DNA of 64,000 nucleotides, from NCBI RefSeq assembly GCF_027579695.1, contig NC_083582.1, positions 6,540,878-6,604,877 on the forward strand, given 5' to 3'. A program made the position numbers and the translations under genes. Shown piece after piece: positions 10,500-21,329 of this stretch (the stretch's first letter is position 1; each line of letters opens with the position of its first letter). The DNA comes from Neoarius graeffei. Lineage: Eukaryota; Chordata; Actinopteri; Siluriformes; Ariidae. The notes beneath the pieces are model-generated. The model was not told the origin of the DNA and did not search any database. It worked only from the letters and a program-made list of their open reading frames with translations.

Positions 10500-10735
10500 A
10501 AAAGTATTGCCAGGCAAAACAAACCTCGCCAGGGCTTTCTGGTGACCTTCACCGTGACCTGATTACCCCCAAGATTTAATCAGGTAATGTACGGACCATT
10601 GCCTACCGACTCTAAAAATCTGAAGTCAATTGGTGCAACCGTCTAGACGTTAGATTGTTAACAGACAGATAAACAAACCACATGGATTACAATACCTCAC
10701 CCCACTGACTCTGTCGCAGGCGAGGTAAAACGACT
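10500..10735. repeat. LINE 3'-tail-like dispersed repeat
   Basis: Directly after a poly-A run, the sequence contains GTGACCTTCACCGTGACCTG-like text (written GACCTTCACCGTGACCTGAT), AATCAGGTAATGTACGGACC, GTTAACAGACAGATAAACAA and CAGGCGAGGTAAAA. These pieces are familiar from untranslated tails of fish non-LTR elements. It carries no coding content. Confidence 0.4.
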
Positions 10736-10739
10736 ACTC

Positions 10740-11660
10740 CTCTTAACGTGCTGATGACACGAACAGGACTCTATGCAATTTCTTAAATAAACTATACAAC
10801 ATGGCAAACATGTTAGATTTCTGTTATAATTACGTGAAAAGAAGCTGTTGTTACGCGAATATCCAACTTTTAATTGCACAGCGCAAGAAAACTGGGTCCG
10901 TGGCTCGCGGCCATGCTGTGACGTCAGCGGAAGAACACGCTGCGGTTCACTGGCTGTTCTACTCGATGGAAATGGCGCATGAAAACGCTGGTGAACTCTC
11001 TAGTGCTAGCTCTTCAACAACCAAATACTGGTACTTTAAGCAGTGATCACGATGGCATGATTTTATCTGATTTTAAATAAATGAGATTGATAATAATGTG
11101 AATGTTCACAACTAGTACATACAAACTCTGCAGCTTCTGATTCAGCAGCTGCGTCATACTCCGCAAAAACATCAGCAAGAACCTACAATATAAATGGAAA
11201 TGCAATACACTAAGCTCAAATGACTCTTGGAAAGGATAATTTCTACATTTTTTCTACATATTCTTGAAGTCGGTCATCGGGGTACTTGCTACCGTTCCCT
11301 AACAACGCATGGCAAAGGGTAAAGTGTAGTGTTGCTACGAGTGCTTGCTAAAGCCTCCGGTGGAAGATCCTCGATGTGCTGATGAGACGTACAGTTCTAT
11401 AGAACACACAAGTGTCACGATAATCACAAAACAGATGCAAATTGTTAAAATACCTCATTTTTAAGCAATCATGTGTTGATCTCTTCCGAATAGAATCTAT
11501 GATAGCCTACCCTCTTTACCCTTTGCCTCTCGTTGCTAGGCGGCAGTTACATGAAAGCCGCAAGCTTTCACAAGCAAATACATGACTGATATCACGCCGA
11601 CTTTATGATTACATTTATGATTATCATGAACGTGTACTCTATGATGTGTACTCTATGAGC
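10740..11660. other. Non-coding, with an imperfect inverted repeat
   Basis: Arms at about 11287-11330 and 11509-11550 match as inverted copies around GGCAAAGGGTAAAG and its complement CTTTACCCTTTGCC, with a spacer of about 180 bases. It could be a small decayed MITE. A plus-strand frame at 10801-11046 has no motif and is not called. Confidence 0.45.
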
Positions 11661-11751
11661 GCTCTGGAGCGAGTCACTTCCAAGATGGCCGCGCAGACCG
11701 CATGGTTACTATTTTTAGCATCATGTCGGAGCACTCTATAGCTCTACGTAC

Positions 11752-12138
11752 CTTTATCTTATGTCGTTTCTCAACACGTGTTCTGACAGGAGGACTGTGT
11801 TTGGAGGAGTCGGCTTGTCCCAGGCGACTGCTGGATCCGGCATAGCTACTAGTAGACCCCCTCCGGAATACTGTAGGCACTGCTGATGGTAGTAACACAC
11901 GTTTGTGCTGAACTGAACACCCAAGAGATTCTTTTAAGCTGGGAAGGGTGTCAAAACAATCCAAATCGAAGTGTTCAGAGCACAGGACGGATGTTGGTGA
12001 GGGCTCCCACTTGTCACGAGTGCGCCTGACTTGCTTCACCCACTTCGCATGCAGCTCGGGATCTCTGGGAAACTTGAATAAACTCACCCCATCCTTGTGG
12101 GTTTTGGAGCAAAAGCCGGCAACACAACGCGAAGGCAT
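11752..12138 (-). CDS. THAP-domain protein, first coding exon
   Basis: The exon starts with MPSRCVAGFCSKT at 12138. An upstream ATG in the same frame would add 25 hydrophobic residues, but THAP proteins start right before the first zinc cysteine, so 12138 is preferred. The C2CH ligands are C5, C10, C53 and H56. Conserved P24, W33 and F57 and the AVPTVF box at 86-91 complete the domain. THAP domains bind DNA in the nucleus. After residue 129 the minus strand reads AAAG then GTACGTAG, a strong donor falling exactly between codons. If that donor is unused, the frame reads on to a stop at 11674 (154 residues). No following exon was found to the left, so a host THAP gene and a transposon-derived exon both remain possible. 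Confidence 0.65.
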
Positions 12139-12243
12139 AATAACTATATATATAATAACGTCTAATAAAAATACTAATAATGATAAACTGAACACCTGCC
12201 GCATCAACAACAAACTGGTAAGTTAGGAGGAAGGTTCTTTCGC

Positions 12244-12251
12244 TGACGTCA
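12244..12251. promoter_or_regulatory. CRE-like site upstream of the THAP exon
   Basis: The palindrome TGACGTCA lies about 106 bases upstream of the THAP start codon on the minus strand, next to a CT-rich stretch. It is the consensus for CREB/ATF factors. Its use here is inferred from position only. Confidence 0.4.
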
Positions 12252-12760
12252 TATAGCTCCTCCTCCTCTTTCGTCTCCTGGGTGCTGCAGCCCCGTCAAA
12301 TTTGCCCAAATAGCCGCGTTTTTTTATCATAACTTGTAAAATAGGCGCCTTCGTGAATTAATATATGGATCATTGGGAATTACTTTTTATGTTATAAAAC
12401 ATCGCCAAAGATGTCAAAAACGTGTCATCAGCACTTTGTTAGCGTTAAAAACATGAAATGGACCAACAGTGAACTCTACGAGCTCCTTTGAGTGTATATA
12501 TGCGATGGAGGAAATACAGCAAACTTTTTTTGGACACCAAATATAACAGATTGCTCTGAGAGTACAATATCCCCCGCTGGCAACTCGGCCGTAACTCGGG
12601 TAAAATACGACTGAATTGAACGAAATTGCAATATGCGTATTACCGAAATACAACAATGCCTTTGGCCGAGTTTTGTGAAATTCCTCAAAAAAATTGTGAG
12701 AGGAGTTGATTTCAGAAAATGAGTACCCTTCCCAGGACGGACGGACAATGCCACGACATA
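12252..12760. other. No recognised feature
   Basis: Overlapping minus-strand frames at 12414-12838 show no motif and run into the adjacent transposon, so they are not called. Confidence 0.4.
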
Positions 12761-12969
12761 CGCTACGTTCACACTGCAAGGCTTAATGCTCAATTCCGAT
12801 TTTTTTGTGAAATCCGATTTTTTTGTGAGGTCGTTCACATTAACAAATATATGCGACTTGTATGTGATCCTCAGTATGAACGAAAAGCGACCTAAAAGTG
12901 TTCCGCATGCGCACTGCAGGATACGACGACGTCACACGCAGTGAGCATGGCCAGTGTTTACGGAAGTAA

Positions 12970-13075
12970 AACCGCCCGGTTGCGGTATGACCCATCCAAT
13001 CTAGCTTGAATAGCTGCATCCCCCCAAATGGAAATCAGCTCCCTAACCTCTGCGTCCTTCCATTGAGAAGATTCA
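12970..13075 (-). pseudogene. Myb/SANT-like domain fragment
   Basis: The minus-strand frame contains SSQWKDAEVRELISIWGDAA, then IQARLDGSYRNRAV. This is the first helix-turn-helix of the Myb/SANT-like proteins carried by PIF/Harbinger transposons, where the protein helps the transposase reach DNA. Only about 35 residues are kept, and both ends run into non-homologous sequence. Confidence 0.6.
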
Positions 13076-13118
13076 GAACCTTCACAGCCCGAAGCGTCCC
13101 TCGCATTGATGTCATGCG

Positions 13119-13502
13119 CAGGGGCGCAGATACATTTTTTGAACTGGGGGGGACAAAGCTGCCAGCAAACCAACCCCAACCCCGATATGCCTGTCAAACT
13201 TGTTGTGGGTTACCATAGCAACCAAGCTCGAGCTTGCAACCTGTGCAGTCTGCGCAGCTCAACCAACCGAATATCAGTCTTTGTTTTGTTTTATGCGAGT
13301 TGTTGCAACTATGTCTGTACTGCTGTGCACCTCAATAAACCGAATGGTAATTAGTCTTTTGATTTTTCCGTGAGGTTTGCCTTATGCAAAGAAAGACAGC
13401 ATAGACGTTTTTTCCTCCCTATAAGTGGGGGGGACCGAACGAAGTGAATTTAAATCTGGGTGGGACGAATCCCACCCGTCCCACCCTCTATCTGCGCCCG
13501 TG
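13119..13502. mobile_element. hAT-type MITE nested in the Harbinger-like element
   Basis: It starts CAGGGGCGCAGATA and ends with the complement of CACGGGCGCAGATA. Flanking octamers are GTCATGCG (13111-13118) and ATTTTGCG (13503-13510), a mutated 8-bp duplication. In the other element copy the same site reads uninterrupted as GATGTCATGCGCCATG (46542 region), confirming the insertion point. Confidence 0.75.
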
Positions 13503-13805
13503 ATTTTGCGCCATGTTGTAACTTTTTTTGAGAGACCCGCCGCCTACTTCAGCGCAGAATAGTGACGTTTGTGGCTTGTTGATGACGTGTAAGTCGGATG
13601 AATGCGACCTGGCGGTTCAGACTGAAGTCGCATATGAAAAGAGCGGATAGGAATCGGAATTAGGACCACATATCCAAACGGCCTGGGTCGGATTTGAAAA
13701 AATCGGATCTGTGTCGTTCATATTGTCAATAAAAGATCGGATACAGGTCACATATGGGCGAAAAGATCGGATTTGAGTCACTTCAGCCTGCAGTGTGAAC
13801 GTAGC

Positions 13806-14482
13806 CATAATCACCTTTCGGGCCTTTCAGCCAGCAGGGGGTAAAAATCTTTGTTAGCATTTCCTGCTAACATCATGCTAGCAAGCCAGCTTACCGTACA
13901 TCACCTTCAGTGTTCCTACTGAAAGAAGGCCTTGAAGGTACAGTATGTAGTTGTCAGGGAGCTCCCCAGCGGGTCGTTCCTCTCGACAAGTCCCTAGAAC
14001 TGGCCCGAGTGTCCCAAAAGCATTGTAGCACAAAGACCGTTAAACGGTAGAGCGAGCAGCACAATGAACACTCTCTTTCCAAGTTAAGATGCTCTTAGCG
14101 TTAAGAGGCTTTTGGGAAACCCAGCCCTGTTTGGTCCAAAAGCTCTTCTACAAACGGCATTCAAATGGACAAGCGAAGAACTTTGAACTAAGTGTTACTT
14201 GAACATTTGAGACTCGTGATGACGTGGCTTTCGGTTGCTCACAGCTAAACGCATCACACACTTGATCACGAAGGAATCTCAGAGTAAAATGGCTGAAATG
14301 AGGCGTGAATGATGAGCTCCGATCCCATCCTGCAGGAATTCCCCACAAGTCAGAAAAAAGTCCAGTGAACACAACCCCCCCGGCACGCAGCTTTAAAAGG
14401 TACTGAAGTGTAACTTGGCACAGCAGATTAAATTAAGAGCGACGCTGTTCACCCACATGAATGTCTCATTGTGTGCATTATG

Positions 14483-14485
<3 letters not shown>
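13806..14485. other. No recognised feature
   Basis: Nothing supportable was seen in this stretch. Confidence 0.35.
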
Positions 14486-14525
<40 letters not shown>

Positions 14526-14530
14526 AATAG
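14486..14530. repeat. (GT)n and (GA)n microsatellite
   Basis: A (GT) run of about 14 units is followed by a short GA run. Confidence 0.9.
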
Positions 14531-14824
14531 AGAGCATGAGTCACTGAGTACAACAGGGTCTATTGTTGGGAAAAACTTAAACACAGTGCTCGTCGTCAAT
14601 TACAAGACTTCTAAGAGTTCCTCTCTCCACTGTGGCCCTCGACAACGGGTCCCTGACGCAGACCGTTCAGGCAACTGACCAAACAACAGTCCGAGCAGGG
14701 GGTCGCGTTACAGTAAATAATTACTCCGTCCATACGGTTTCCTCCTTCATCTGCTGACTGAATTACGGTTTATAAAACCCCTACTGAATTCCTCCACGGG
14801 GGGAGGGGAGGGGAGGGGAGGGGG

Positions 14825-15033
14825 ATGGAAAGAAGAGACAATAAAAAGGTAAAGACGAGATGCAAAGTGTGATGGAGAGAGGGACAAACGTATGTAGAGA
14901 GAATGCAAGGAGGAGTAAGGGAATAGAAAGAGTGCGACAGAGGAAAAGACAAAATGGTGAGGAGAAAGAGAAAAGGAAAGAAAAATGATGGGGCTAAAGA
15001 GAAAAGAAAAATGATAGACAGATCGAGAGAGGA

Positions 15034-15093
<60 letters not shown>

Positions 15094-15368
15094 AAAGAAA
15101 AATGGTAGAACAAGAGAGAGGAAAAGACAAATGATAGAGAAAGATGGAAAGAAGAGAATAAAAAGGTAAAGACGAGATGCAGTGTGATGGAGAGAGGGAC
15201 AAACGTATGTAGAGAGAACGCAAGGAGGAGTAAGGGAATAGAAAGAGTGCGACAGAGGAAAAGACAAAATGGTGAGGAGAGAGAGAGAAAAGGAAAGAAA
15301 AATGGTAGGGGGGAGAAAAATGATGGGGCAAAAGAGAAAAGAAAAATGATAGACAGATCAAGAGAGAA

Positions 15369-15445
<77 letters not shown>

Positions 15446-15625
15446 AAGAAAAATGGTAGAACGAGAGAGAGAGAGAGGAAAAAACAAATAGAGATAAAGA
15501 TGGAAAGAAGAGAATAAAACCGTAAAGATGAGAGATGCAGAGTGTGATGGAGAGAGAGACGAAGTCATATGTAGAGAGAATGCAAGGAGTAAGGGAATAG
15601 AGAGAGAGAGAAGTTGTGCCACTTC
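14825..15625. repeat. Three-unit higher-order tandem repeat with (GATA)n
   Basis: Units start at about 14825, 15144 and 15498, each opening GATGGAAAGAAGAGA and containing GTAAAGACGAGATGC, GTGATGGAGAGAG and TATGTAGAGAGAA. The first two units also carry GAAAAATGGTAG and a long (GATA)n run (15039-15091 and 15370-15444), and the third stops short. Open frames on the minus strand are artefacts of the repeat. Confidence 0.8.
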
Positions 15626-15880
15626 AAGCTCATGATTGCAGAACCCAGAGAATCAGGATTTAAAGCTTCCTGATTAACATCCACAGAAATGTGTTCCAGA
15701 CCCTGCAGGAGCTGTGGTGCTCATCGTACCTGCGAGTGGTTTCAGACTACAGAATGAGAGAAGATCAAACCCCACACACTTCCAAGTTCTCTGAGAACAG
15801 AAACGCAGAATCTAACAAGAGCTTCAGTGAGAATTCCACGTGATGGAGTTTGATTAGAGGTATGTGGGTGTATTTTTCTC
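15626..15880. other. No recognised feature
   Basis: Short apparently unique stretch between the repeat array and a hAT element. Confidence 0.35.
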
Positions 15881-16701
15881 ATATCTCATCAGGGCCGCGT
15901 TAACCCTTGCCGAGGCCCTGGGCAGACACCCCCCCGAGGCCCCACCCCCGCCCGTTGTCAACTGCGCTCAGCAAATTCACCCCCTCAGACGTGCCTGTCT
16001 AAAGGGGTGTTCACACGGCAACTTTTACTCCGGTGTAGCGCCGGGGCTGCCCCGGTAGAGCGTTCACACGGTACAAAGTTATAGCGGTGTCGCCCCTGAA
16101 AGCTGCTTAAACCGGTGCAAATCTAACCCTGCTCGGGAGGTGGTTTAAGAAATTTACTCCGGAGTAAATGCTAGTTTGCGGGGCAGCACCGATATAAAAT
16201 GGGCCGTCTGAACGCTACAGGGGTAGACTCGCTACGCGTCAGGAGAGTTGATTACATACGGGCATTGCATAATTTGCATCCTGGTATTTTGCGCTTCCAA
16301 AATGGCGAATATCAACAACAACAGAACTGTGTGTCTTCCAGTGTTGCCAGATTGGGGGGTTTTAAGTGCATTTTGGCGGATTTGAACATATTTTGGGATG
16401 GAAAACGTCAGCAGTATCTGGCAACACTGGTGTCTTCATCCACGTTGTTTTCCCGGTGCTTGGTGATGCCATGACAACCGGGAAAAGGAAGTACATTTTC
16501 ACGCATGCGCATATTTCATTTCCGCATTATTACTATCGTATAGCACGGTCGCAAAAACTGCCGTGTGAACGCAAGTGGGGCTGCACCGGTGCTAACACGC
16601 TTCTCTCTAGTAAGCAGGATTGTGACATGTGAACACTCCACAAAATTTACACCGGTGTAAGATATATCGCAACAAAATACATCGGTGCAGCATCGATGCA
16701 A

Positions 16702-18183
16702 ATATGTGACCCCTCACCGAATCCAGGGACGCACGTCAGCCGAAACGAATCCAAGATAATCGCAAAAGAAGCATTTTTTTTTCAAAATTTATGATTGTTT
16801 TTTTCCATCATGTGCAAGTTGAGATCTTGAAGAATGCAATCAGTATTTCAGATAATAGATTGTTTTGTTGGAAAAGCATACATTTTTTGTTGCAAATTGT
16901 CTCGTTTTTGTCAGGACTGTAGCCTGCTGGGGGGTGTGGGTAAATTACCATATGGGCCATTCACGTGATGATTTAAGTCTTTTGTTTGTTTTTCCGCGAA
17001 TCAGCTGTATGATACGAGTTGAGCGCATGGCTACTTAGCTGCATACAGGCGTGTGATTTCACTATGGAATGAGTTACTAAACAGAGCGCAGAGGAGCTGA
17101 AACACCGCGAAGCAAACAGACGCACGATATTTACATCGGAGATAACCATTTCTAGCAAAAAAAAAAAAAAAAAAAACACAACCTCGTTTTCCAGATTGAA
17201 TGGAATACTTGAATGATCGGATGATACACGGACCGTTCTAGGATTACATTCCATTGGAGGCATTGGTGTGTGCAAGGCGCCGTTTCTCTTTCTGATGGGG
17301 TGAGTTTATTAATCTAAGGCTGTGTGGTTATTTTTGCATGTAACGGAGAGTGTTGTGGTTTGGTTAAGCCTAGGTCACAACCGGACGTACGATTTTTTGG
17401 CCGTGTGATTTTTGGTGTTTCCCAAATCGCTGCGTTTTTTTTTGTTCACGGAGAAAGACGCGCGTTGGCCGTAAGTTTGTCTTGCAACCTGAAAAAAACG
17501 TAAGCGCCCGTAGAGTTTGTTTGACATGACAAAGAACCTCTGCAGCCGGTCTGCGGCTCTCGTGCGTTTCACGCGCGCGCTCTCGTGCGTTTCACGCGCG
17601 CGCTCTCGTGCGTTTCACGCGCGCGCTCTCGTGCGTTTCTTGCGTTTTTTGCATGTAGACCGGCTGTAGGAGCACGGTACGGCCGGTTGTGACCGAGGCT
17701 TTACATGAAACTAGCGTTGTGTTAGTTGTGTCATCGTGCTATCTTTCTTTCTTACGGTGTGAGTAATTTTTCAACCACAAAACGTTAAAGTATACTTTAG
17801 GACTTATTTTTGTACTTCATAATTGTGTTGGGCATACTTTGCATGGAAGGAAAATTGACGTGGTGATCTTTGTTTACATGAAAGTAGCATCGTGCTAGCT
17901 CGTAGGGGGTAGGGCTTTCCTTAATGTCATGCAAATGAGCAGCATTATGTGCCCGCCCTGCACCCAGAGTAGCTGAGATGGAAAACTTTGAGGGCGATTT
18001 TCTCCCTTTTCTGTTTTAAGAAGTATACACTTTCAAAAGGCCACACATTCTTCAAATATTGTCAGACCTCCACATGGAAGGCATCATTGGAAAGCTTAGA
18101 AACTGTACTTTCTGAATCTGTCAATGACTCAAAATGCCCCCGGGGCGACATGTGTCCCTGGATTCTGTGATCTGCCACATATG
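16702..18183. mobile_element. Nested element with GAATCCAGGGAC inverted ends
   Basis: Inverted ends run ATATGTGRC..TCAC and then GAATCCAGGGACRCAYGTC on each side. The termini are therefore about 40 bases and moderately diverged. A convincing target duplication was not found. It carries a further MITE at 17367-17700. Confidence 0.5.
17367..17700. mobile_element. Harbinger-type MITE with GC-rich minisatellite core
   Basis: The ends are AGCCTAGGTCACAACCGG and the complement of AGCCTCGGTCACAACCGG. TTA is duplicated exactly (17364-17366 and 17701-17703). Inside, the unit CTCGTGCGTTTCACGCGCG is repeated in tandem (about 17561-17640, period about 25). Confidence 0.75.
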
Positions 18184-18650
18184 TGCCGTGTGAACAGCCC
18201 TTAACTAGACACAAACTTAAATAATGACAGTGGCACAATTAGAAATACTACTGAACGATAAAGCTTTATATCCATCAACACCTATTTAATCGAGAAAAAG
18301 CAATGATGAAACGGGCAACTGCATGGTGAAAAAAATCCATCAGACATCACGGTTAACAAGTCTGGTTCACTAAAGTTTAGCCTCAAGAAGCTTTTGAATG
18401 AGTGAGTCAATGAACAACATGTCAAGAACATAACCGAGGCCTACAACAGTTTCTTTAGTATTCAGAACAAGAACATTCATTTGGTATATAACCGTTCGTT
18501 TTCATTTTGGAATCCAGGCGACTTTTAACTTGTGAAAACAAAGAGCGATAAAGAAAGAAAAATACCTTGCTTCTCAGAAATAAATCTCTTAGGCTATGTG
18601 AAACATTTCATCCTTTCACACACGTAATGTCCCAAACAGCAGTGGCACAC

Positions 18651-19228
18651 TAGTCTGGCTAACGCAACTTCAAAGCTCTGCGAGCATTTGGTCTGGCAAA
18701 GATATTAAGCCCAACCGTTTCCCAAAGCGCGTGGTTGACCCGCCTCCCTGAAATGCCTCAGTTTGCTACTGGTCGAAGCCAGAAAAGGCTGTGACGAAGC
18801 TTAAACCAATCACATCACTCTTTCCTCTGACGTACGTGACGCGACGTTAACTGCTTGAGTAACAGGAAGAAGATAAATACCTCCAGGGCTGCTCTTTGCT
18901 CCGTTTTCAATGAGAACTTCCCGTTGGATGCTTTCAAAACAGCATCTACCGCTGCGTCAAAGGCTTACCGCTGCTCCATGTTCGTAATGTTTCTAGTGAA
19001 TGAAGCGCTTCCGGCATAGATTCTGTAAACAATCTATGGCTTCCGGTCGCAGTTCTACTACATCACTGCCTTGAACACGCCTCTACCCAGGGCCGTTGGA
19101 GATGCTCAAAGTTGATTGGCTCCCGATTTTTCGGGAGCTTGGAAGAGCTGGAGACAGCTTGCCTTGCCAGACTAAGTTCGCAACAGTCCCTCGTGTTGCG
19201 TCACACTTAGGATGGGCGGGCCCAGGCT
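18651..19228. mobile_element. MITE-like element flanked by a 10-base direct repeat
   Basis: AGTGGCACAC flanks it on both sides (18641-18650 and 19229-19238). The ends are TAGTCTGG and CCAGGCT, with a second inverted TAGTCTGGC/GCCAGACTA pair near the right end at about 19165. No coding sequence is seen. It could be a hAT MITE whose duplication reads longer by chance. Confidence 0.5.
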
Positions 19229-19559
19229 AGTGGCACACAGCTTTGCGCATTCAGTTTGACAGCCATGGGTCAACTTACAAGGGCACTTTCCTACTTTTCT
19301 GGAAAGCGAAGTCATTAATTAAATCATTGAACTCAAGCTGGTGTAGCGTGTGAAAACATGGTGGACAGTGATCATATTGACAACGACGGGTGATTTATGC
19401 GACGGGACAAGGTGGGCTTCCTTACGGGTGGCGAAATGCATCAAAAATGTTATCGATATGATCAAAACTTCTGAAAATATCGTTTCATATTTTCCGATCT
19501 CGCTACCTCCGAGGCCCCGGGCAGCTGCCCATGAAGCCCATTAGGATAACGCGTCCTTG

Positions 19560-19740
19560 CATCTCATTATCTCTAGCCGCTTTATCCTGTTCTACAGGGT
19601 CGCAGGCGAGCTGGAGCCTATCCCAGCTGACTACGGGCGAAAGGCAGGGTACACCCTGGACAAGTCGCCAGGTCATCACAGGGCTGACACATAGACACAG
19701 ACAACCATTCACACTCACATTCATACCTACGCTCAATTTA
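19560..19740 (-). mobile_element. tRNA-derived SINE, 3' half
   Basis: It matches the 3' half of the complete minus-strand SINE at 46959-47338, from the CATCTCATTATCTCTAGCCG tail to ACGCTCAATTTA. At that point the Harbinger MITE begins. The tRNA-like half is not found on the other side of the MITE. Confidence 0.75.
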
Positions 19741-20406
19741 TGCCGCTTTTCCACTACAAACGCGGCTGAGTTGGGCTGAGCCGTGCGGTGCTGAGTTGGT
19801 ATGAGTCGAGCTGAGTGGGGCTATTGGAGTTGCATTTCGACTACAACCGCGCTGAACCGTGCTGGCTGGAAGTGGGTGGACACATTGGGTGGAGTTAGCG
19901 AAAGTGGGTGGACGTCACGTGATGTCGTTAGGCAGCGCAAACAGTGACATCAGTGACCTTTTAAGCGGTAGTCTCATGACCCGGATAGTAAACAATAAAC
20001 ATGGAGGACATGGAGTCGTTAGTGTTGCTGGTCTTGGTGCTGTGGCTTGTTGTCACCGACAACGCCAACAGATACTGGCAAGAGCGTATAGATGAGGCGA
20101 GGCGCATAAGGCTTCAGAAATTCTCGTAATTTGTAATTCTTCTTTTTCCGGGTTTACGGTGTTTACAGATCCCAGCGTGTTCGCGGGGCGTGTGTGGGCG
20201 TGTGAGGACACTCCTCCTCACCAATCAGTGCACAGGGGAGTGTCTGCTCACGCCCCTAGCCCCACTCGGCTCGGCTCGCTTCAGCCCCACTCCAAAACCG
20301 TGCGAGTTTTGGGTGCTGAGCAGGGCTGAAGCGAGCTGAGTTGTGCTGTTCTGAGGTAGCCGTGTCGGGCTGAAGTGAGCTGAAAAAGGGTAGTGGAAAA
20401 GGGCCA
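19741..20406. mobile_element. PIF/Harbinger MITE, copy 2 (opposite orientation)
   Basis: It is nearly full-length relative to copy 1 but inverted, starting TGCCGCTTTTCCACTAC and ending GTAGTGGAAAAGGGCCA. The left flank is TTA and the right flank is TAA. These are not an exact duplication, so one flank may have been rearranged; the interrupted SINE not resuming to the right agrees with this. Confidence 0.8.
20001..20129 (+). CDS. Short ORF in Harbinger MITE copy 2
   Basis: A 42-codon frame from MEDMESLVLL to RLQKFS and a stop. It is the counterpart of the frame at 7527-7655 and keeps the same start, length and stop. It is probably a coding remnant of the autonomous parent. Whether it is translated is unknown. 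Confidence 0.4.
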   Translation: MEDMESLVLLVLVLWLVVTDNANRYWQERIDEARRIRLQKFS

Positions 20407-20409
20407 TAA

Positions 20410-21270
20410 ATGACCAAGCACAGTTAAAGAACAGCCCATTTCCATCTAGCCACACCTACAAAATGCCATAAAAGGCAATGCTCAAAGCAACAAAATGGTG
20501 ACTAAATGGCGAAAGAGCGCCCCCTGGGTGTAATAACAGAGCTCAGAAACGGTTTCTTGGAAATCCAACACTGCAAATGTTAACCAGTGTTTACTGATTT
20601 ACACCAAGATGGATCAATATTTTAGCAAATAAAACTGATCCAATATCTCACTGCAATATTACACTTCATTAATAATTCAGACCGTTTCCGATGGGATGAT
20701 CTCGAAAGCCCCAGACACAGAGCTAACTGAAGCCAGTGTGGCGTGTCTTTTGGTGTGCGCGTGTGTGAGAGAGAGAGAGAGACATGTGAACACGGTGCTT
20801 TAATGGGATAAAGGATTAACGCTCGTCAGACAGCAGGCTTATAACGAGTCACTGAGCCGCGCCCGGCTGCACGACTTCACCGGGAGCGAATGGACTATAG
20901 GTGGGCGGGTTTTACACAGTGAGCTCTGTTTGTCCCGCCCGGATACACCATCCTTCTGATGACTGGTTGATCTTTCAAAGGGGCGGAACTTAGTAATCAC
21001 TTCAAACAGGAAGTAACATGACCATGATCTCCATCTTCATATCATACATCTCATCAGCACCAGTCGGAATCTCACGGAGCTCGATTAGGAGTTCATTTCT
21101 GAAACCTGTTCTTGTAGCGAGTTAGCCAGCACTTCCTTCTTCACTGAGGAACTTAGCTGCCTTTTGGGACAAAAATGCAGGCACAGATACAGAACGTTAG
21201 CCTGATTTTAGAAAACTCAGGATGCGCATAATAAAATGGCAAAAAGAGACATTTTACCACCAACTACTAC
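20410..21270. other. No recognised gene
   Basis: A short (GT)/(GA) run lies near 20757-20782. Nothing else is supportable. Confidence 0.35.
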
Positions 21271-21329
21271 TACTTTCACAGCAGACCATCATGATCCAAA
21301 TATTTGATTTGGCACAGGCTTATACACCT

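Larger units (their letters stand above)
12761..13804. mobile_element. Harbinger-like element, copy 1, with nested hAT MITE
   Basis: The ends read CTACGTTCACACTGCAAGG and, at the right, CCTGCAGTGTGAACGTAG. The second copy at 46124-46850 shares the terminal 200 or so bases on each side, but the middles differ. Copy 1 keeps a Myb/SANT-like coding piece, which points to PIF/Harbinger. Because copy 2 lacks the 384-base insert at 13119-13502, it serves as an empty site for that insertion. ATA occurs on both flanks, but the duplication is not certain. Confidence 0.7.
16003..18201. mobile_element. MITE-like element with AGGGGTGTTCACACGGC ends
   Basis: The left terminus is AGGGGTGTTCACACGGC and the right complement is AGGGCTGTTCACACGGC. 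TAA is duplicated exactly (16000-16002 and 18202-18204), which suits PIF/Harbinger. CCGGTGT/ACACCGG motifs recur inside. It is interrupted near its right end by the element at 16702-18183. Confidence 0.65.
15890..19559. mobile_element. hAT-like element packed with other elements
   Basis: The left end is CAGGGCCGCGTTAACCC. The right end complement is CAAGGACGCGTTATCC, with GGCCC...GGGCAG subterminal similarity. Flanks TATCTCAT (15882-15889) and CATCTCAT (19560-19567) match at 7 of 8 positions, the duplication size for hAT. The right flank is the 3' tail of a SINE, so the target was probably that tail. No transposase survives. Most of its length is later insertions. Confidence 0.6.

Noticed and set aside
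12414..12838. Two overlapping ~120-residue minus-strand frames
   Set aside because: No recognisable motif, and one runs into the Harbinger-like terminus.
15890..15960. GC-rich inverted ends read first as part of a CpG promoter
   Set aside because: The complementary end at 19500-19559 and near-matching octamer flanks fit a hAT terminus better.
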